The notes: generated from the letters alone by a model not told the origin. Shown: positions 54,821 through 63,257, numbered from the stretch's first letter. The stretch: DNA of 64,000 nt from Maribacter algarum (ex Zhang et al. 2020) (GCF_005885635.1 NZ_VATY01000001.1:310001-374000), one strand, 5' to 3'. Numbers and translations are program-made.

Positions 54821-56248
54821 TTACAGATATTTTCTAGTTTTTAGAAACTTCACCATCTTCGGATGTATTTTATGCCTATCGATTTTTCGAATAGGTTTGG
54901 TCTTAGCTCCTTTCTCAACCAAAAAAGAAACCATTGTAGTATCATTTTCCAAAACCGCTGAAGTAATTGGGGTTTTATCAAAATTCAAGAAAAACCCTGA
55001 CTTAATATCAATATTAGCCCCGGCATCCAAAAGTGTTATAACCACCTCAGTATTTCTGGTTAGTACTGCGACTTCTAAAATGCTTTTTCCGTTACCACCA
55101 ACGCGATTAACTTCTGCACCTAGATCAATGAGATATTTCATCATCGCGACGTTCTCGTTTTCACTTGCCGCCATCAAAGGCAAAACGTCCATCATATTTT
55201 CAGGGTCAGAAAAATTGATGTCCGCTCCATAATACAATAAGCAATCTATAAGTTCTTTATTTTCTCTTTTTACGGCAATAGTAAGGGGCGAACCCCCAAT
55301 AGCGATGAAATTTGGGGAAAGACGTTTTTGTAACAAACCTTCTACAGTTTCGATATTATTTTGATAACACGCATGCTGCATTTCTTGTTGCAATTGCTTT
55401 AGTTCAGAAGATTCGAAAACTTTGGCTTCTTCATTCTTCGCAACAGGTTGAAACTTGGTTTTCGCCTCGACTTGTTCCTTTATTCCCCAAAAACTAGTAA
55501 CATCTGTAGTATTTTCATCAGACTGGAGGTAATTCAAACCTTGTTCAAAATATTTCTCGACCGAGCTATCTAAATACTTTTTATATTCTTGATTAGTTTC
55601 TTTTTTCTTGAGTGCTAATGATGCCATTGCATAGGCGCTAACTTGCTCTGGCAAATACCCTTGACTTTGCATTTGCCAACCAAATCCGTCGTTCATACCT
55701 GATTGAAACTGAAATTTGGCATTGGCGATAAAAATTCCGAAACCGAACACGATGGCCATAAGGTCGGTTAGATATTCATCATTTTGAATGATACGATGCT
55801 CGCCCAATAGTTTTTCGTGTGCCAATTCATGACTTATGGTTGCAATCAAACTTTCTGAGTGTTTTAATTGACTACGCTCTATTCGAATCAGTGATTTTCC
55901 ACCTGACTTTTGATACGTTCCAGCAGCTCCTGAAGACTTTCCCATGATGTCCGCAGTAGAACTTAAAAGGGTACCGTCATCTAAATACCGATTTTCCTCT
56001 GAATAGAACTCCAAAGAAATTTTTCCTTTCTCTATATCCATCAAGGCCATGCAACGCTCCAAAATAAACTGAGCATCAGCTTCTGAACTGTTAAAATCCC
56101 TATCAAAAAATTCCTTGGTGGGCTCTACGGTTTTGACCTTTCGCACTCTTTCGTCACCCAGACTATCCATTAAAAAAGAAAGCGACTCTTCGACCCAAAT
56201 TTGGTCTTCAGACGTTACAGGTAGCTTCAGTTTCTTTTTCCAGAACAT
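54821..56248 (-). CDS. HExxH-containing protein with C-terminal ankyrin repeats
   Basis: 475 residues, no signal peptide. The N-terminal half has a zinc-metallopeptidase motif ATISHELAHEKLLGEH (His140, Glu141, His144) and a possible third ligand Glu158 in QNDEYLTDLMAIVFGFG. Residues about 290-460 carry four or more ankyrin repeats (SPLTIAVKRENKELIDCLLYYGADINF; SILEVAVLTRNTEVVITLLDAGANI; TPITSAVLENDTTMVSFLVEKGAK). A metallopeptidase-ankyrin combination with no export signal suggests a cytoplasmic enzyme with a protein-binding scaffold (inference). It follows the small two-TM gene by 12 bases. Confidence 0.75.
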   Translation of the reverse strand: MFWKKKLKLPVTSEDQIWVEESLSFLMDSLGDERVRKVKTVEPTKEFFDRDFNSSEADAQFILERCMALMDIEKGKISLEFYSEENRYLDDGTLLSSTADIMGKSSGAAGTYQKSGGKSLIRIERSQLKHSESLIATISHELAHEKLLGEHRIIQNDEYLTDLMAIVFGFGIFIANAKFQFQSGMNDGFGWQMQSQGYLPEQVSAYAMASLALKKKETNQEYKKYLDSSVEKYFEQGLNYLQSDENTTDVTSFWGIKEQVEAKTKFQPVAKNEEAKVFESSELKQLQQEMQHACYQNNIETVEGLLQKRLSPNFIAIGGSPLTIAVKRENKELIDCLLYYGADINFSDPENMMDVLPLMAASENENVAMMKYLIDLGAEVNRVGGNGKSILEVAVLTRNTEVVITLLDAGANIDIKSGFFLNFDKTPITSAVLENDTTMVSFLVEKGAKTKPIRKIDRHKIHPKMVKFLKTRKYL

Positions 56249-56260
56249 TTTTTATTGACT

Positions 56261-56467
56261 TTAAAAAGGATGATGTTTATTTCTTTTTCGATTATAAAAC
56301 CAAATCACCAAAGCCGCTGAACAGCTAACAATGATTATTTGGCCAATTACATATCCAAATGCTGCAACTATTGCAGCTTGTACCTTCACTTCGGTAAAAA
56401 AAACAAACCAAAAAACAAAAACTATCGCCAAAATGATTAACCTACATATTGTTTTTTTCTTGGTCAT
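56261..56467 (-). CDS. Two-transmembrane small protein (68 aa)
   Basis: 68 residues from ATG 56467: MTKKKTICRLIILAIVFVFW, then FFTEVKVQAAIVAAFGYVIGQIIIVSCSAALVIWFYNRKRNKHHPF. Two hydrophobic helices with basic ends predict a small inner-membrane protein with both termini in the cytoplasm. It is 12 bases upstream of the HExxH-ankyrin gene. Function unknown; it could anchor that protein (inference). Confidence 0.6.
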   Translation of the reverse strand: MTKKKTICRLIILAIVFVFWFVFFTEVKVQAAIVAAFGYVIGQIIIVSCSAALVIWFYNRKRNKHHPF

Positions 56468-56577
56468 AATGATTATTGGTGCATTTTTTGCACCGTGGAG
56501 GGTTCAAAACTAAGCATTGAGCTACTTTTTCAAATCCCCATAAACAGTGAAATAAGTTCCTCTTTCAGCGCTTGATA

Positions 56578-57720
56578 TTATCGTTCACTTTTCTCCTCAG
56601 GTAACAAATCATTTTTAAACGGATTCTTCACAAACGGGAACGCAAATTGTTTGAGAAATCCCTTAGGAAAAGAAGCATCTACCAAGCCCGTTCCTTCTGG
56701 CCATTCTTTACCGGGAAGGTAATACGTACCAAAAATCATATCGATAAAAGGGAAGACCACAGCAAAGTTATTACCATAATGTTCTGGTTCTTTACAATGA
56801 TGCCAGTGGTGATATTGAGGTGTTGTAATGATGTATTTCAAAAAGCCGAAATTAATATTTGTATTGGCATGAATTAAAACAGCATGTATCGCTATAAAAA
56901 CGATGTAGACATTAAATGTCAAAGTAGAAAAGCCAAGTACATACAAAGGAATATAAGACATACTCCGAGTAAAGAAAATATCAATAAAATGGGTACGTGA
57001 ACCCGCAAGCCAATCCATATTTTCTGTGGAATGATGAATTGAGTGAAAACGCCATAAAAAATAGTGTGAATGAAAAATTCGGTGTGCCCAATATTGAAAC
57101 AAATCAGTGACCACCAATGCCAGTAAAAGTTCAACCACAAAAGGTAAATCGTTGACCCAAGTATGAACACCTTCTAAGTTCATCCAACCGAAAAAAGCGA
57201 CGGCAGGTTTTTTAGTCAGTACACCAAAAAGTTGAATCGCTAGGTGACTTATTCCAAAATAGATCAGATCCGTACGCCACTCTTCATGAAATTTGGTCTG
57301 TAGTTTATTTTTGGGAAAAGCCAGTTCAATGGGTACAAAAATCAAGACCATTACTAGAAGATCAAGTATTAGCCAATCCAAGCCAAGGCTCCAATTCAGT
57401 TTTTCTACTGCCCTACCTTCTACGGTCAAGCCACCTAGTACAACGGCCATAGTACCCAAGGCAACTCCGTAAACAGCTAATTTTTTGTTTTTTGCCAAAA
57501 GCATACTTACCAAAGCAAAAAGGAAGGTAGCAATGATAGCTCCCAGCATTAGATTTTCCACCAATTCCGGAGTATATACCTCTCGAAATTCAGGTGTAGT
57601 TAATTGCTCGGGAAACTTGAAACATAAGATACCGGCCAGCGATAGGACGCCAAGAAAAATAGAAACGGTACCGCTAATTTTGCCTTCACCGACTCGCATT
57701 CGTTTATTCTTGCTTTCCAT
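56578..57720 (-). CDS. Sterol-desaturase/fatty-acid-hydroxylase superfamily membrane enzyme
   Basis: 380 residues. Five or more transmembrane helices. The diiron histidine motifs of the superfamily are present: HRIFHSHYFLWRFHSIHHSTENMDW (HxxxH and HxxHH type) and QYHHWHHCKEPEHYGNN. Members hydroxylate or desaturate membrane-lipid substrates; which one cannot be read from sequence. N-terminal helices (residues 15-110) are extra relative to the minimal fold, and the C-terminus is charged (KNDLLPEEKSER). Monocistronic to judge from the 308-base gap before it. Confidence 0.87.
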   Translation of the reverse strand: MESKNKRMRVGEGKISGTVSIFLGVLSLAGILCFKFPEQLTTPEFREVYTPELVENLMLGAIIATFLFALVSMLLAKNKKLAVYGVALGTMAVVLGGLTVEGRAVEKLNWSLGLDWLILDLLVMVLIFVPIELAFPKNKLQTKFHEEWRTDLIYFGISHLAIQLFGVLTKKPAVAFFGWMNLEGVHTWVNDLPFVVELLLALVVTDLFQYWAHRIFHSHYFLWRFHSIHHSTENMDWLAGSRTHFIDIFFTRSMSYIPLYVLGFSTLTFNVYIVFIAIHAVLIHANTNINFGFLKYIITTPQYHHWHHCKEPEHYGNNFAVVFPFIDMIFGTYYLPGKEWPEGTGLVDASFPKGFLKQFAFPFVKNPFKNDLLPEEKSER

Positions 57721-58028
57721 CTATTCTGTTTTTCGTTAAAAAGGTTCGATGTACGAACGTTTGATAACAAACTAAAATTGTATCTCAGTATTTCTTCATA
57801 ATACTTGCCCAGTGTCTACAAGGCCTAAATTTTGAATAGTGATATTCTCGTATGAATGGCCAAATATCATTTAAACCTCAAAAAATCTGTTTAAAAACAC
57901 TATCGACAAAGATTGTTTAGGAACACTTGGTGTACAAAGTTGTAGTTTTAGTAGCTAGAGTCCATCCCCAATTTCAGGGATTTTTTCAACCGAAGAGGAG
58001 AAAAAGGGTAAAAGGAAAGAATAAATTG
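57721..58028. other. 308-base intergenic gap with orphan plus-strand terminator
   Basis: No coding region was supported. An AT-rich stretch ends with a hairpin ATCCC (57964-57968)/GGGAT (57977-57981) followed by T residues to 57986 on the plus strand, although both neighbouring genes are on the minus strand. A TAAATTTTG-like box lies near 57826. A small plus-strand RNA from about 57840 to 57986 is possible but unproven. Close to 57721 is a GTTCG/CGAAC hairpin in the leader of the desaturase-like gene. Confidence 0.45.
57964..57986 (+). terminator. Orphan plus-strand terminator-like hairpin
   Basis: ATCCC (57964-57968) and GGGAT (57977-57981) pair over an 8-base loop, with a T run ending at 57986. 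It is not downstream of any plus-strand gene. The stem is only 5 base pairs. Confidence 0.4.
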
Positions 58029-58379
58029 CTACCTGTTGCGATAGGCATCATAACCTCCTTCCAAATCAATGACATTCTTATAACCCAGTGAATCCAAAAG
58101 ATGCGCAGCCTTTGCACTGCGGCCTCCCTTTTTACAATACACATAAATCGTTTCGTCTTTACTTATGGATTCCAGCTGTTTTGCAAAATCTGAATCGTAC
58201 CAATTGATATTCAATGCATTATCAATATGACCAGTAGCATACTCTTCTGGGGTTCTCACATCAACCAATATCCCGGTTTTGGTATCGTTTTGTGAAAATT
58301 CTGTGATAGGTTTTGACTTACTTTGGGCACAGCCCATTGAAAACAAGAATAATAGTGAAAGGAATATTGTATTTCGCAT
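58029..58379 (-). CDS. Rhodanese-domain lipoprotein
   Basis: 116 residues. The lipobox is LFLFSMGC and the mature end CAQSKSKP lacks acidic residues, so a periplasm-facing anchor is likely. One rhodanese domain follows: ILVDVRTPEEYATGHIDNALNINW and the active loop VYCKKGGRS with Cys82. It would transfer sulfane sulfur or act on thiols in the periplasm. A TATCTTTG box (58396-58403, minus) lies 16 bases upstream of the ATG. It is divergent from the sigma-factor gene. Confidence 0.87.
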   Translation of the reverse strand: MRNTIFLSLLFLFSMGCAQSKSKPITEFSQNDTKTGILVDVRTPEEYATGHIDNALNINWYDSDFAKQLESISKDETIYVYCKKGGRSAKAAHLLDSLGYKNVIDLEGGYDAYRNR

Positions 58380-58395
58380 AAAGAAGAAGTTTAAT

Positions 58396-58403
58396 CAAAG
58401 ATA
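58396..58403 (-). promoter_or_regulatory. -7 box of the rhodanese lipoprotein gene
   Basis: Minus-strand TATCTTTG matches TAnnTTTG and ends 16 bases before the ATG at 58379. No -33 TTTG is seen at the ideal distance. Confidence 0.45.
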
Positions 58404-58445
58404 AAATATATGGCAGCATTAAAATTCACACAGACACAAGAAAAT

Positions 58446-58479
58446 TTTGAGGTAATTAAATCAAATTCCGTTACTTTTG
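58446..58479 (+). promoter_or_regulatory. Probable promoter of the sigma-factor gene
   Basis: TTTG (58446-58449), 22 bases, then TACTTTTG (58472-58479), exact TAnnTTTG. It ends 17 bases before ATG 58497. It lies inside the longest open frame, which supports the shorter start. Confidence 0.5.
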
Positions 58480-58496
58480 AAAGCGATTCAAAAAAA

Positions 58497-59051
58497 ATGG
58501 CTCCACATCAACTAAATCCTGATAACTGGGTAGAGCAGTACGCTGACTACCTGTTCAATTTTGCGGTAGCTCGCGTTAGCGATGCTGAAATCGCAAAAGA
58601 TTTGGTACAAGAAACTTTCTTTGCAGGACTTAAATCAGCAAAAAACTATAAAGGAGATGCCGCCGAACGTACATGGTTGATTGCCATTTTAAAGCGTAAA
58701 GTCATCGACCATTACAGAAAAATCAATTCCAACAAGGGCAAAGCGGAAGTTCGTATGAATTACAGCTCAAGTAGCGATTCTGAAGGTGATTGGTTGGAGG
58801 AACAAGTAGCAGATCCCTTTAGCAAGTTAGAAAACAGCCCTATTGAGAATGAAGAATTAGGCATGGCAATTCAAGAATGCATCTCTAAATTACCAAAAAA
58901 ACAGGCCTTGGTTTTCAAGATGAAAACTATTCAAGGAATAAGTACTGAAGATATTTGTAATGAACTCGGAATAAATCCGTCAAACCTATGGGTAATGATA
59001 CATCGGTCAAGAACTGCCCTGATGGGTTGCCTTAATGAAAATTGGTTCTAA
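58497..59051 (+). CDS. ECF-like RNA polymerase sigma factor
   Basis: 184 residues from ATG 58497 (MAPHQLNPDNWVEQYADYLFNFAVARV). An upstream in-frame ATG at 58410 is possible, but a promoter-like pair lies between the two. Region 2 is visible as YLFNFAVARVSDAEIAKDLVQETFFAGLKS with WLIAILKRKVIDHYRK. Region 4 is KLPKKQALVFKMKTIQGISTEDICNELGINPSNLWVMIHRSR, with a helix-turn-helix. Regions 3 and 1.1 are absent, as in ECF sigmas. The downstream gene, starting 5 bases after the stop, encodes its likely zinc-binding anti-sigma partner. Target promoters are unknown. Confidence 0.9.
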   Translation: MAPHQLNPDNWVEQYADYLFNFAVARVSDAEIAKDLVQETFFAGLKSAKNYKGDAAERTWLIAILKRKVIDHYRKINSNKGKAEVRMNYSSSSDSEGDWLEEQVADPFSKLENSPIENEELGMAIQECISKLPKKQALVFKMKTIQGISTEDICNELGINPSNLWVMIHRSRTALMGCLNENWF

Positions 59052-59055
59052 TACT

Positions 59056-59283
59056 ATGATTTCTTGTGAAAAAGCTGCTATAATTTGCAATAAGACTCAA
59101 TATGATGAGGCTTCCTTTATGGAAAAACTGAAGCTCCGCTATCACCTTTTTATGTGTAAAACCTGTTCTGCATTTACAAAAAAGAACACAGAATTCACGA
59201 CGCTTTGCCAAAAGGCGAACCTTCAAAGTCTTTCAGAAGCGGAAAAACTTAAAATGAAAGAGCAACTTCAGGGGAAACATTGA
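59056..59283 (+). CDS. Small zinc-finger-like anti-sigma candidate (75 aa)
   Basis: 75 residues from ATG 59056 (MISCEKAAIICNKTQYDEASF); an in-frame ATG at 59035 overlaps the sigma gene and is less likely. It contains the HLFMCKTCSAF block (H-x3-C-x2-C), the signature of zinc anti-sigma (ZAS) domains. No transmembrane segment follows, so it would be a soluble anti-sigma. Adjacent to the sigma gene with 4 bases between. It overlaps the convergent UbiA-like gene by 35 bases. Confidence 0.7.
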   Translation: MISCEKAAIICNKTQYDEASFMEKLKLRYHLFMCKTCSAFTKKNTEFTTLCQKANLQSLSEAEKLKMKEQLQGKH

Positions 59284-60103
59284 AATAGCCTTTTAGCAAA
59301 ATGGCCATACCATACCAAAAAATGGGAATGGCTTCTACCCAAAAAGAAGAAAAATACTTGGACTGATTTCGTTTGGTTATGAAAAGTACCCATCCGAGAG
59401 TCAAGAAAAGTATTCCCTTTAGAATCAACTCTTCGTTACTCAAATCATCTTTTAAAAAAGTACTGAAAAAAAACAGTAGCGTTGCAAAACCTCCAAAAAT
59501 CTTAGTGTTAGTGATTCCAAGACGTTGTGGTACAGTTTTCAATTCTACTTTATCATAAATCAAATCTCGTATTTCGAAGGGCACCAAAAGGACCAGTACC
59601 AATATAAAACGTTGAAAGATTTCAATACCAACGTCCCATGCCACGTATTGGTTAGCGGAAAGTATTGGTAGCAAAACCGTTGCTCCTGCCCAAACTATTG
59701 CTACAACAAATATCTTAAGACCACCCCAACTTCTAAGGTTTTTTGTATTTGGCAAAACAGGTATTGCATAGAGACCCGTAAGAAGAACTAAGCCTAGAAT
59801 ACCTAACCATGTACTCATACTTAAAAAAAACCCATGGTAAAGGGCCATGCTTAATGTAATAAAACTTAAAAACTGTATCCCTTTATGGTACTTATCAGCA
59901 ACCATAATATACTTTTCTGCTTCAACTCCATATTTTATAAAATTGTAGCAGCTTATCGATCCGAAAAATAGAAAAATAGAAAGGTGGTAATCACTTGGAA
60001 TGTTTAAGGTTTGATATGTCACCTGAAGTAGCGCATATATTGCAAAGGCAACGTGAACACTGGCATCTAAGTAAAAGTTAAAAATGAGTTTTAACCACCT
60101 CAT
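59249..60103 (-). CDS. UbiA-superfamily-like membrane protein
   Basis: 284 residues with about eight or nine hydrophobic helices (for example LSIFLFFGSISCYNFIKYG, LGILGLVLLTGLYAIPVLP, RFILVLVLLVPFEIRDLIYDK). The second UbiA aspartate motif (DxxxD) is visible as RDLIYDKVELKTVPQRLG. The first (NDxxDxxxD) is not: the equivalent place has CYNFIKYGVEAEK. Without it, classical prenyltransferase activity is doubtful. It may act on another lipid or be inactive (inference). Divergent from gcvP and convergent with the anti-sigma candidate. Confidence 0.7.
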   Translation of the reverse strand: MRWLKLIFNFYLDASVHVAFAIYALLQVTYQTLNIPSDYHLSIFLFFGSISCYNFIKYGVEAEKYIMVADKYHKGIQFLSFITLSMALYHGFFLSMSTWLGILGLVLLTGLYAIPVLPNTKNLRSWGGLKIFVVAIVWAGATVLLPILSANQYVAWDVGIEIFQRFILVLVLLVPFEIRDLIYDKVELKTVPQRLGITNTKIFGGFATLLFFFSTFLKDDLSNEELILKGILFLTLGWVLFITKRNQSKYFSSFWVEAIPIFWYGMAILLKGYFNVSPEVALSF

Positions 60104-60200
60104 TAAACAAAAGTAGCCAAACTGTTTATAACCTTCTTTTTTAGTTAAAAACTTTCATGCCATTCGTCGAGTATAGGCTGATTTTATGTCAATTAATCGT

Positions 60201-60208
60201 TAATTTTG
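60201..60208 (+). promoter_or_regulatory. -7 box of gcvP
   Basis: TAATTTTG matches TAnnTTTG and ends 23 bases before ATG 60232. The -33 position has no TTTG. It lies downstream of the ATG at 60157, so that longer start is unlikely. Confidence 0.45.
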
Positions 60209-60231
60209 CTCGACTAATTTGTATATCATTT

Positions 60232-63093
60232 ATGAAAACGGACGTGTTTGCATCGCGCCATATTGGCATTAGGGAAGAGAATATTCAACATATGTTAAAA
60301 GAGGTGGAAGTTGAAAATCTGGAACAACTGATTGTTGAAACCATTCCTGAAGATATTCGACTAAAAGAGCCATTGGAACTTGATACTCCGATGAGCGAAC
60401 ACGAGTTTCTAGGTCATATTGAAGCCTTATCAAAAAAGAACAAGGTTTTCAAGTCTTATATTGGTTTAGGCTATCATGAAAGTTTGACCCCTTCAGTAAT
60501 CAAAAGGAATATTTTGGAAAATCCGGGTTGGTATACGGCATATACCCCCTACCAAGCAGAAATTGCACAAGGGCGGTTGGAAGCCTTATTGAACTTTCAA
60601 ACGGTTGTTTGTGATTTAACCGGAATGGAATTGGCAAATGCTTCGCTTTTAGATGAGAGCACTGCAGCCGCGGAAGCAATGACCATGCTTTTTGATGTTC
60701 GAAGCCGAGAGCAGAAGAAAACCGGAGTTTTAAAATTCTTTGTTTCCGAAGAAATTTTACCTCAAACGCTCTCCTTGTTAAAAACACGTGCCACGCCTTT
60801 GAATATCGAGTTGGTAAATGGTAATCATGAAGAATTTGATTTCTCCAATGATTTTTTTGGGGCCATTTTACAGTACCCGGGTAAATACGGACAAGTACAT
60901 GACTACGCCGAGTTTACGGCAAAGGCAAAACAAAATGATATCAAGGTTGCGGTTGCGGCCGATATTTTGAGTCTTGCACTTTTAAAGGCACCTGGTGAAT
61001 TTGGTGTTGATGTAGTCGTAGGTACTACGCAACGTTTTGGAATTCCGTTAGGCTACGGAGGACCTCATGCAGCGTTTTTTGCAACAAAGGAGGCTTATAA
61101 GAGAAATATCCCAGGTCGTATCATCGGGGTTACTATGGATACCGATGGTAAACCGGCCCTGCGAATGGCTCTGCAAACAAGAGAACAACATATCAAACGT
61201 GATAAGGCGACTTCGAACATCTGTACGGCCCAGGTATTGCTAGCGGTAATGGCAGGCATGTATGCAGTTTATCATGGCCCAGAAGGACTGAAATACATCG
61301 CGGATAAAGTCCATAACAAAACAAAGATATTGAGTGAAGCTCTACAAAACCTGAGCATTACCCAACATAACACAGCATACTTTGACACTATTAAGGTTAG
61401 TGTTGAAAATGCCCAAATAGTGCGTGAAGCTGCAGAAAAAGCTGAATTAAATTTCAATTATATTGATGACAAGACAATTTCAATTTCTATAAATGAAGCA
61501 ACTTCGTTTAAAGACATTATTGCTATTGTTAAAGTCTTTAAAATTTTGAAAACCAAAGTCATTAATGAGGATTTCTATGCAGAAGCGGACAAAATTACCG
61601 CTATCCCGGCCTCTATTCAAAGAGATTCGCCTTTTCTTCAAAATGAAGTGTTCAATTCCTATCATTCGGAAACCGAGTTGATGCGCTATATCAAAAAATT
61701 GGAGCGTAAAGATTTAGCTCTCAATCACTCTATGATTTCTTTGGGAAGCTGTACCATGAAATTGAATGCAGCCTCAGAAATGTTACCCCTTAGTATGGCG
61801 AATTGGGGCAATATTCATCCTTTTGTTCCAATAGAACAAGCTGAAGGGTATCAAATCATGTTGAAAGAATTGGCCAAAAATCTCACGGTTATTACCGGAT
61901 TTGCAGATACTTCCCTGCAACCAAATTCTGGTGCACAAGGTGAGTACGCTGGTCTGATGGTGATTCGCGCTTATCATGAATCAAGAGGTGAAGGAGATAG
62001 AAATATTTGTATTATTCCGGCATCTGCTCACGGTACTAACCCTGCGTCTGCGGTAATGGCGGGAATGAAAGTAGTTGTCACTAAAACGGATGAAAGAGGC
62101 AATATTGATGTCGCTGACTTAGAAGAAAAAGTGACCCTACATTCGGAAAATTTGGCTGCGTTAATGGTCACTTACCCTTCAACACATGGGGTTTTTGAAT
62201 CATCAATCAGACATATAACAAAACTAATTCACGACCATGGTGGACAGGTCTATATGGATGGAGCCAATATGAATGCACAAGTAGGACTCACAAATCCCGG
62301 GATGATTGGTGCAGATGTTTGTCACTTAAACCTTCATAAGACCTTTGCAATTCCACACGGTGGCGGCGGACCAGGAGTCGGACCGATTTGCGTTGCTGAA
62401 CAATTAGTACCTTTTTTACCTGGAAATCCTTTGGTAAAAACAGGTGGTGACCAAGCCATAACGGCAATTTCGGGTGCCCCTTGGGGTAGCTCTTTGGCTT
62501 GCTTGATTTCTTACGGATATATCAAGATGTTAGGTGAAAACGGATTAACAGATTCTACAAAAATTGCCATTCTTAATGCAAATTATATTAAAGAAAGATT
62601 GGAAGGCAAATATGATGTGCTTTACACTGGCGAGCAAGGTCGTGCAGCACATGAGATGATTATCGACTGTAGACCCTTTAAAGCCCACGGAATTGAAGTT
62701 ACCGATATTGCAAAGCGTCTGATGGACTATGGTTTTCATGCGCCAACGGTTTCATTTCCAGTGGCGGGAACCATGATGATTGAGCCAACAGAAAGTGAAA
62801 GCCTTGATGAAATTGACCGTTTCTGCGATGCTATGATAGCCATTCGGGAGGAGATTGATGAAACGCAATTGGAAAATCCCAATAACGTTTTAAAAAACGC
62901 ACCGCATACTATGAGTATGATAACTAGTGATTCTTGGGAGTTTCCATACAGCAGGCAAAAAGCGGCATTTCCATTATCCTATATCGAAGATAATAAGTTT
63001 TGGCCCTCGGTTCGCCGTGTAGATGATGCCTATGGCGACCGTAATCTCATTTGTACTTGTGCGCCGATTGAAGCGTATGCAGAAGTAGAGTAA
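60232..63093 (+). CDS. gcvP: Glycine dehydrogenase (decarboxylating), P protein
   Basis: 953 residues from ATG 60232 (MKTDVFASRHIGIREENIQHML). The longer frame starts upstream of the -7 box. The PLP lysine is in HLNLHKTFAIPHGGGGPG (Lys703). The GPHAAFFATKE block and the C-terminal ENPNNVLKNAPHTM are also typical, and the length is that of the one-polypeptide P protein. It decarboxylates glycine and passes the aminomethyl group to lipoyl-GcvH. gcvH and gcvT are not adjacent here. A terminator follows. Confidence 0.96.
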   Translation: MKTDVFASRHIGIREENIQHMLKEVEVENLEQLIVETIPEDIRLKEPLELDTPMSEHEFLGHIEALSKKNKVFKSYIGLGYHESLTPSVIKRNILENPGWYTAYTPYQAEIAQGRLEALLNFQTVVCDLTGMELANASLLDESTAAAEAMTMLFDVRSREQKKTGVLKFFVSEEILPQTLSLLKTRATPLNIELVNGNHEEFDFSNDFFGAILQYPGKYGQVHDYAEFTAKAKQNDIKVAVAADILSLALLKAPGEFGVDVVVGTTQRFGIPLGYGGPHAAFFATKEAYKRNIPGRIIGVTMDTDGKPALRMALQTREQHIKRDKATSNICTAQVLLAVMAGMYAVYHGPEGLKYIADKVHNKTKILSEALQNLSITQHNTAYFDTIKVSVENAQIVREAAEKAELNFNYIDDKTISISINEATSFKDIIAIVKVFKILKTKVINEDFYAEADKITAIPASIQRDSPFLQNEVFNSYHSETELMRYIKKLERKDLALNHSMISLGSCTMKLNAASEMLPLSMANWGNIHPFVPIEQAEGYQIMLKELAKNLTVITGFADTSLQPNSGAQGEYAGLMVIRAYHESRGEGDRNICIIPASAHGTNPASAVMAGMKVVVTKTDERGNIDVADLEEKVTLHSENLAALMVTYPSTHGVFESSIRHITKLIHDHGGQVYMDGANMNAQVGLTNPGMIGADVCHLNLHKTFAIPHGGGGPGVGPICVAEQLVPFLPGNPLVKTGGDQAITAISGAPWGSSLACLISYGYIKMLGENGLTDSTKIAILNANYIKERLEGKYDVLYTGEQGRAAHEMIIDCRPFKAHGIEVTDIAKRLMDYGFHAPTVSFPVAGTMMIEPTESESLDEIDRFCDAMIAIREEIDETQLENPNNVLKNAPHTMSMITSDSWEFPYSRQKAAFPLSYIEDNKFWPSVRRVDDAYGDRNLICTCAPIEAYAEVE

Positions 63094-63115
63094 GCTCAAT
63101 AAAAATAGTACTTTC

Positions 63116-63148
63116 AAGCCTTTTTCTATTTTGAGAAAGGCTTTTTTT
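63116..63148 (+). terminator. Intrinsic terminator of gcvP
   Basis: An 11-bp stem (one G-T wobble) from AAGCC (63116) to GGCTT (63143) with a 6-base loop, followed by seven T up to 63148. It lies 23 bases after the stop at 63093. Confidence 0.9.
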
Positions 63149-63189
63149 ATGTTTCGAAAGGAAGCAAAGTGGTGTTGACCGTCGTATTA

Positions 63190-63213
63190 AATATTATGCA
63201 CGCATAATATTTT
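63190..63213. repeat. 10-base inverted repeat upstream of the ketoacyl-synthase-like gene
   Basis: AAATATTATG (63190-63199) and CATAATATTT (63204-63213) are perfect inverted repeats separated by CACG. The dyad is 15 bases before ATG 63228 and 45 before ATG 63258. No T tract follows at once beyond two bases, so it is less likely a terminator than an operator or hairpin. Confidence 0.6.
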
Positions 63214-63257
63214 TAGATTTTTAGAGTATGTTTATTCGACCAAAAACCATAAGTCAC

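Noticed and set aside
58410-58496. Longer sigma-factor start at 58410
   Set aside because: It leaves only 30 bases to the divergent rhodanese gene and contains a promoter-like pair; the family usually starts near the residues at ATG 58497. It is not fully excluded.
60157-60231. N-terminal extension of gcvP from ATG 60157
   Set aside because: It lies upstream of the TAATTTTG box and gives residues unlike GcvP; the ATG at 60232 starts at the conserved MKTDVFASRHIG region.
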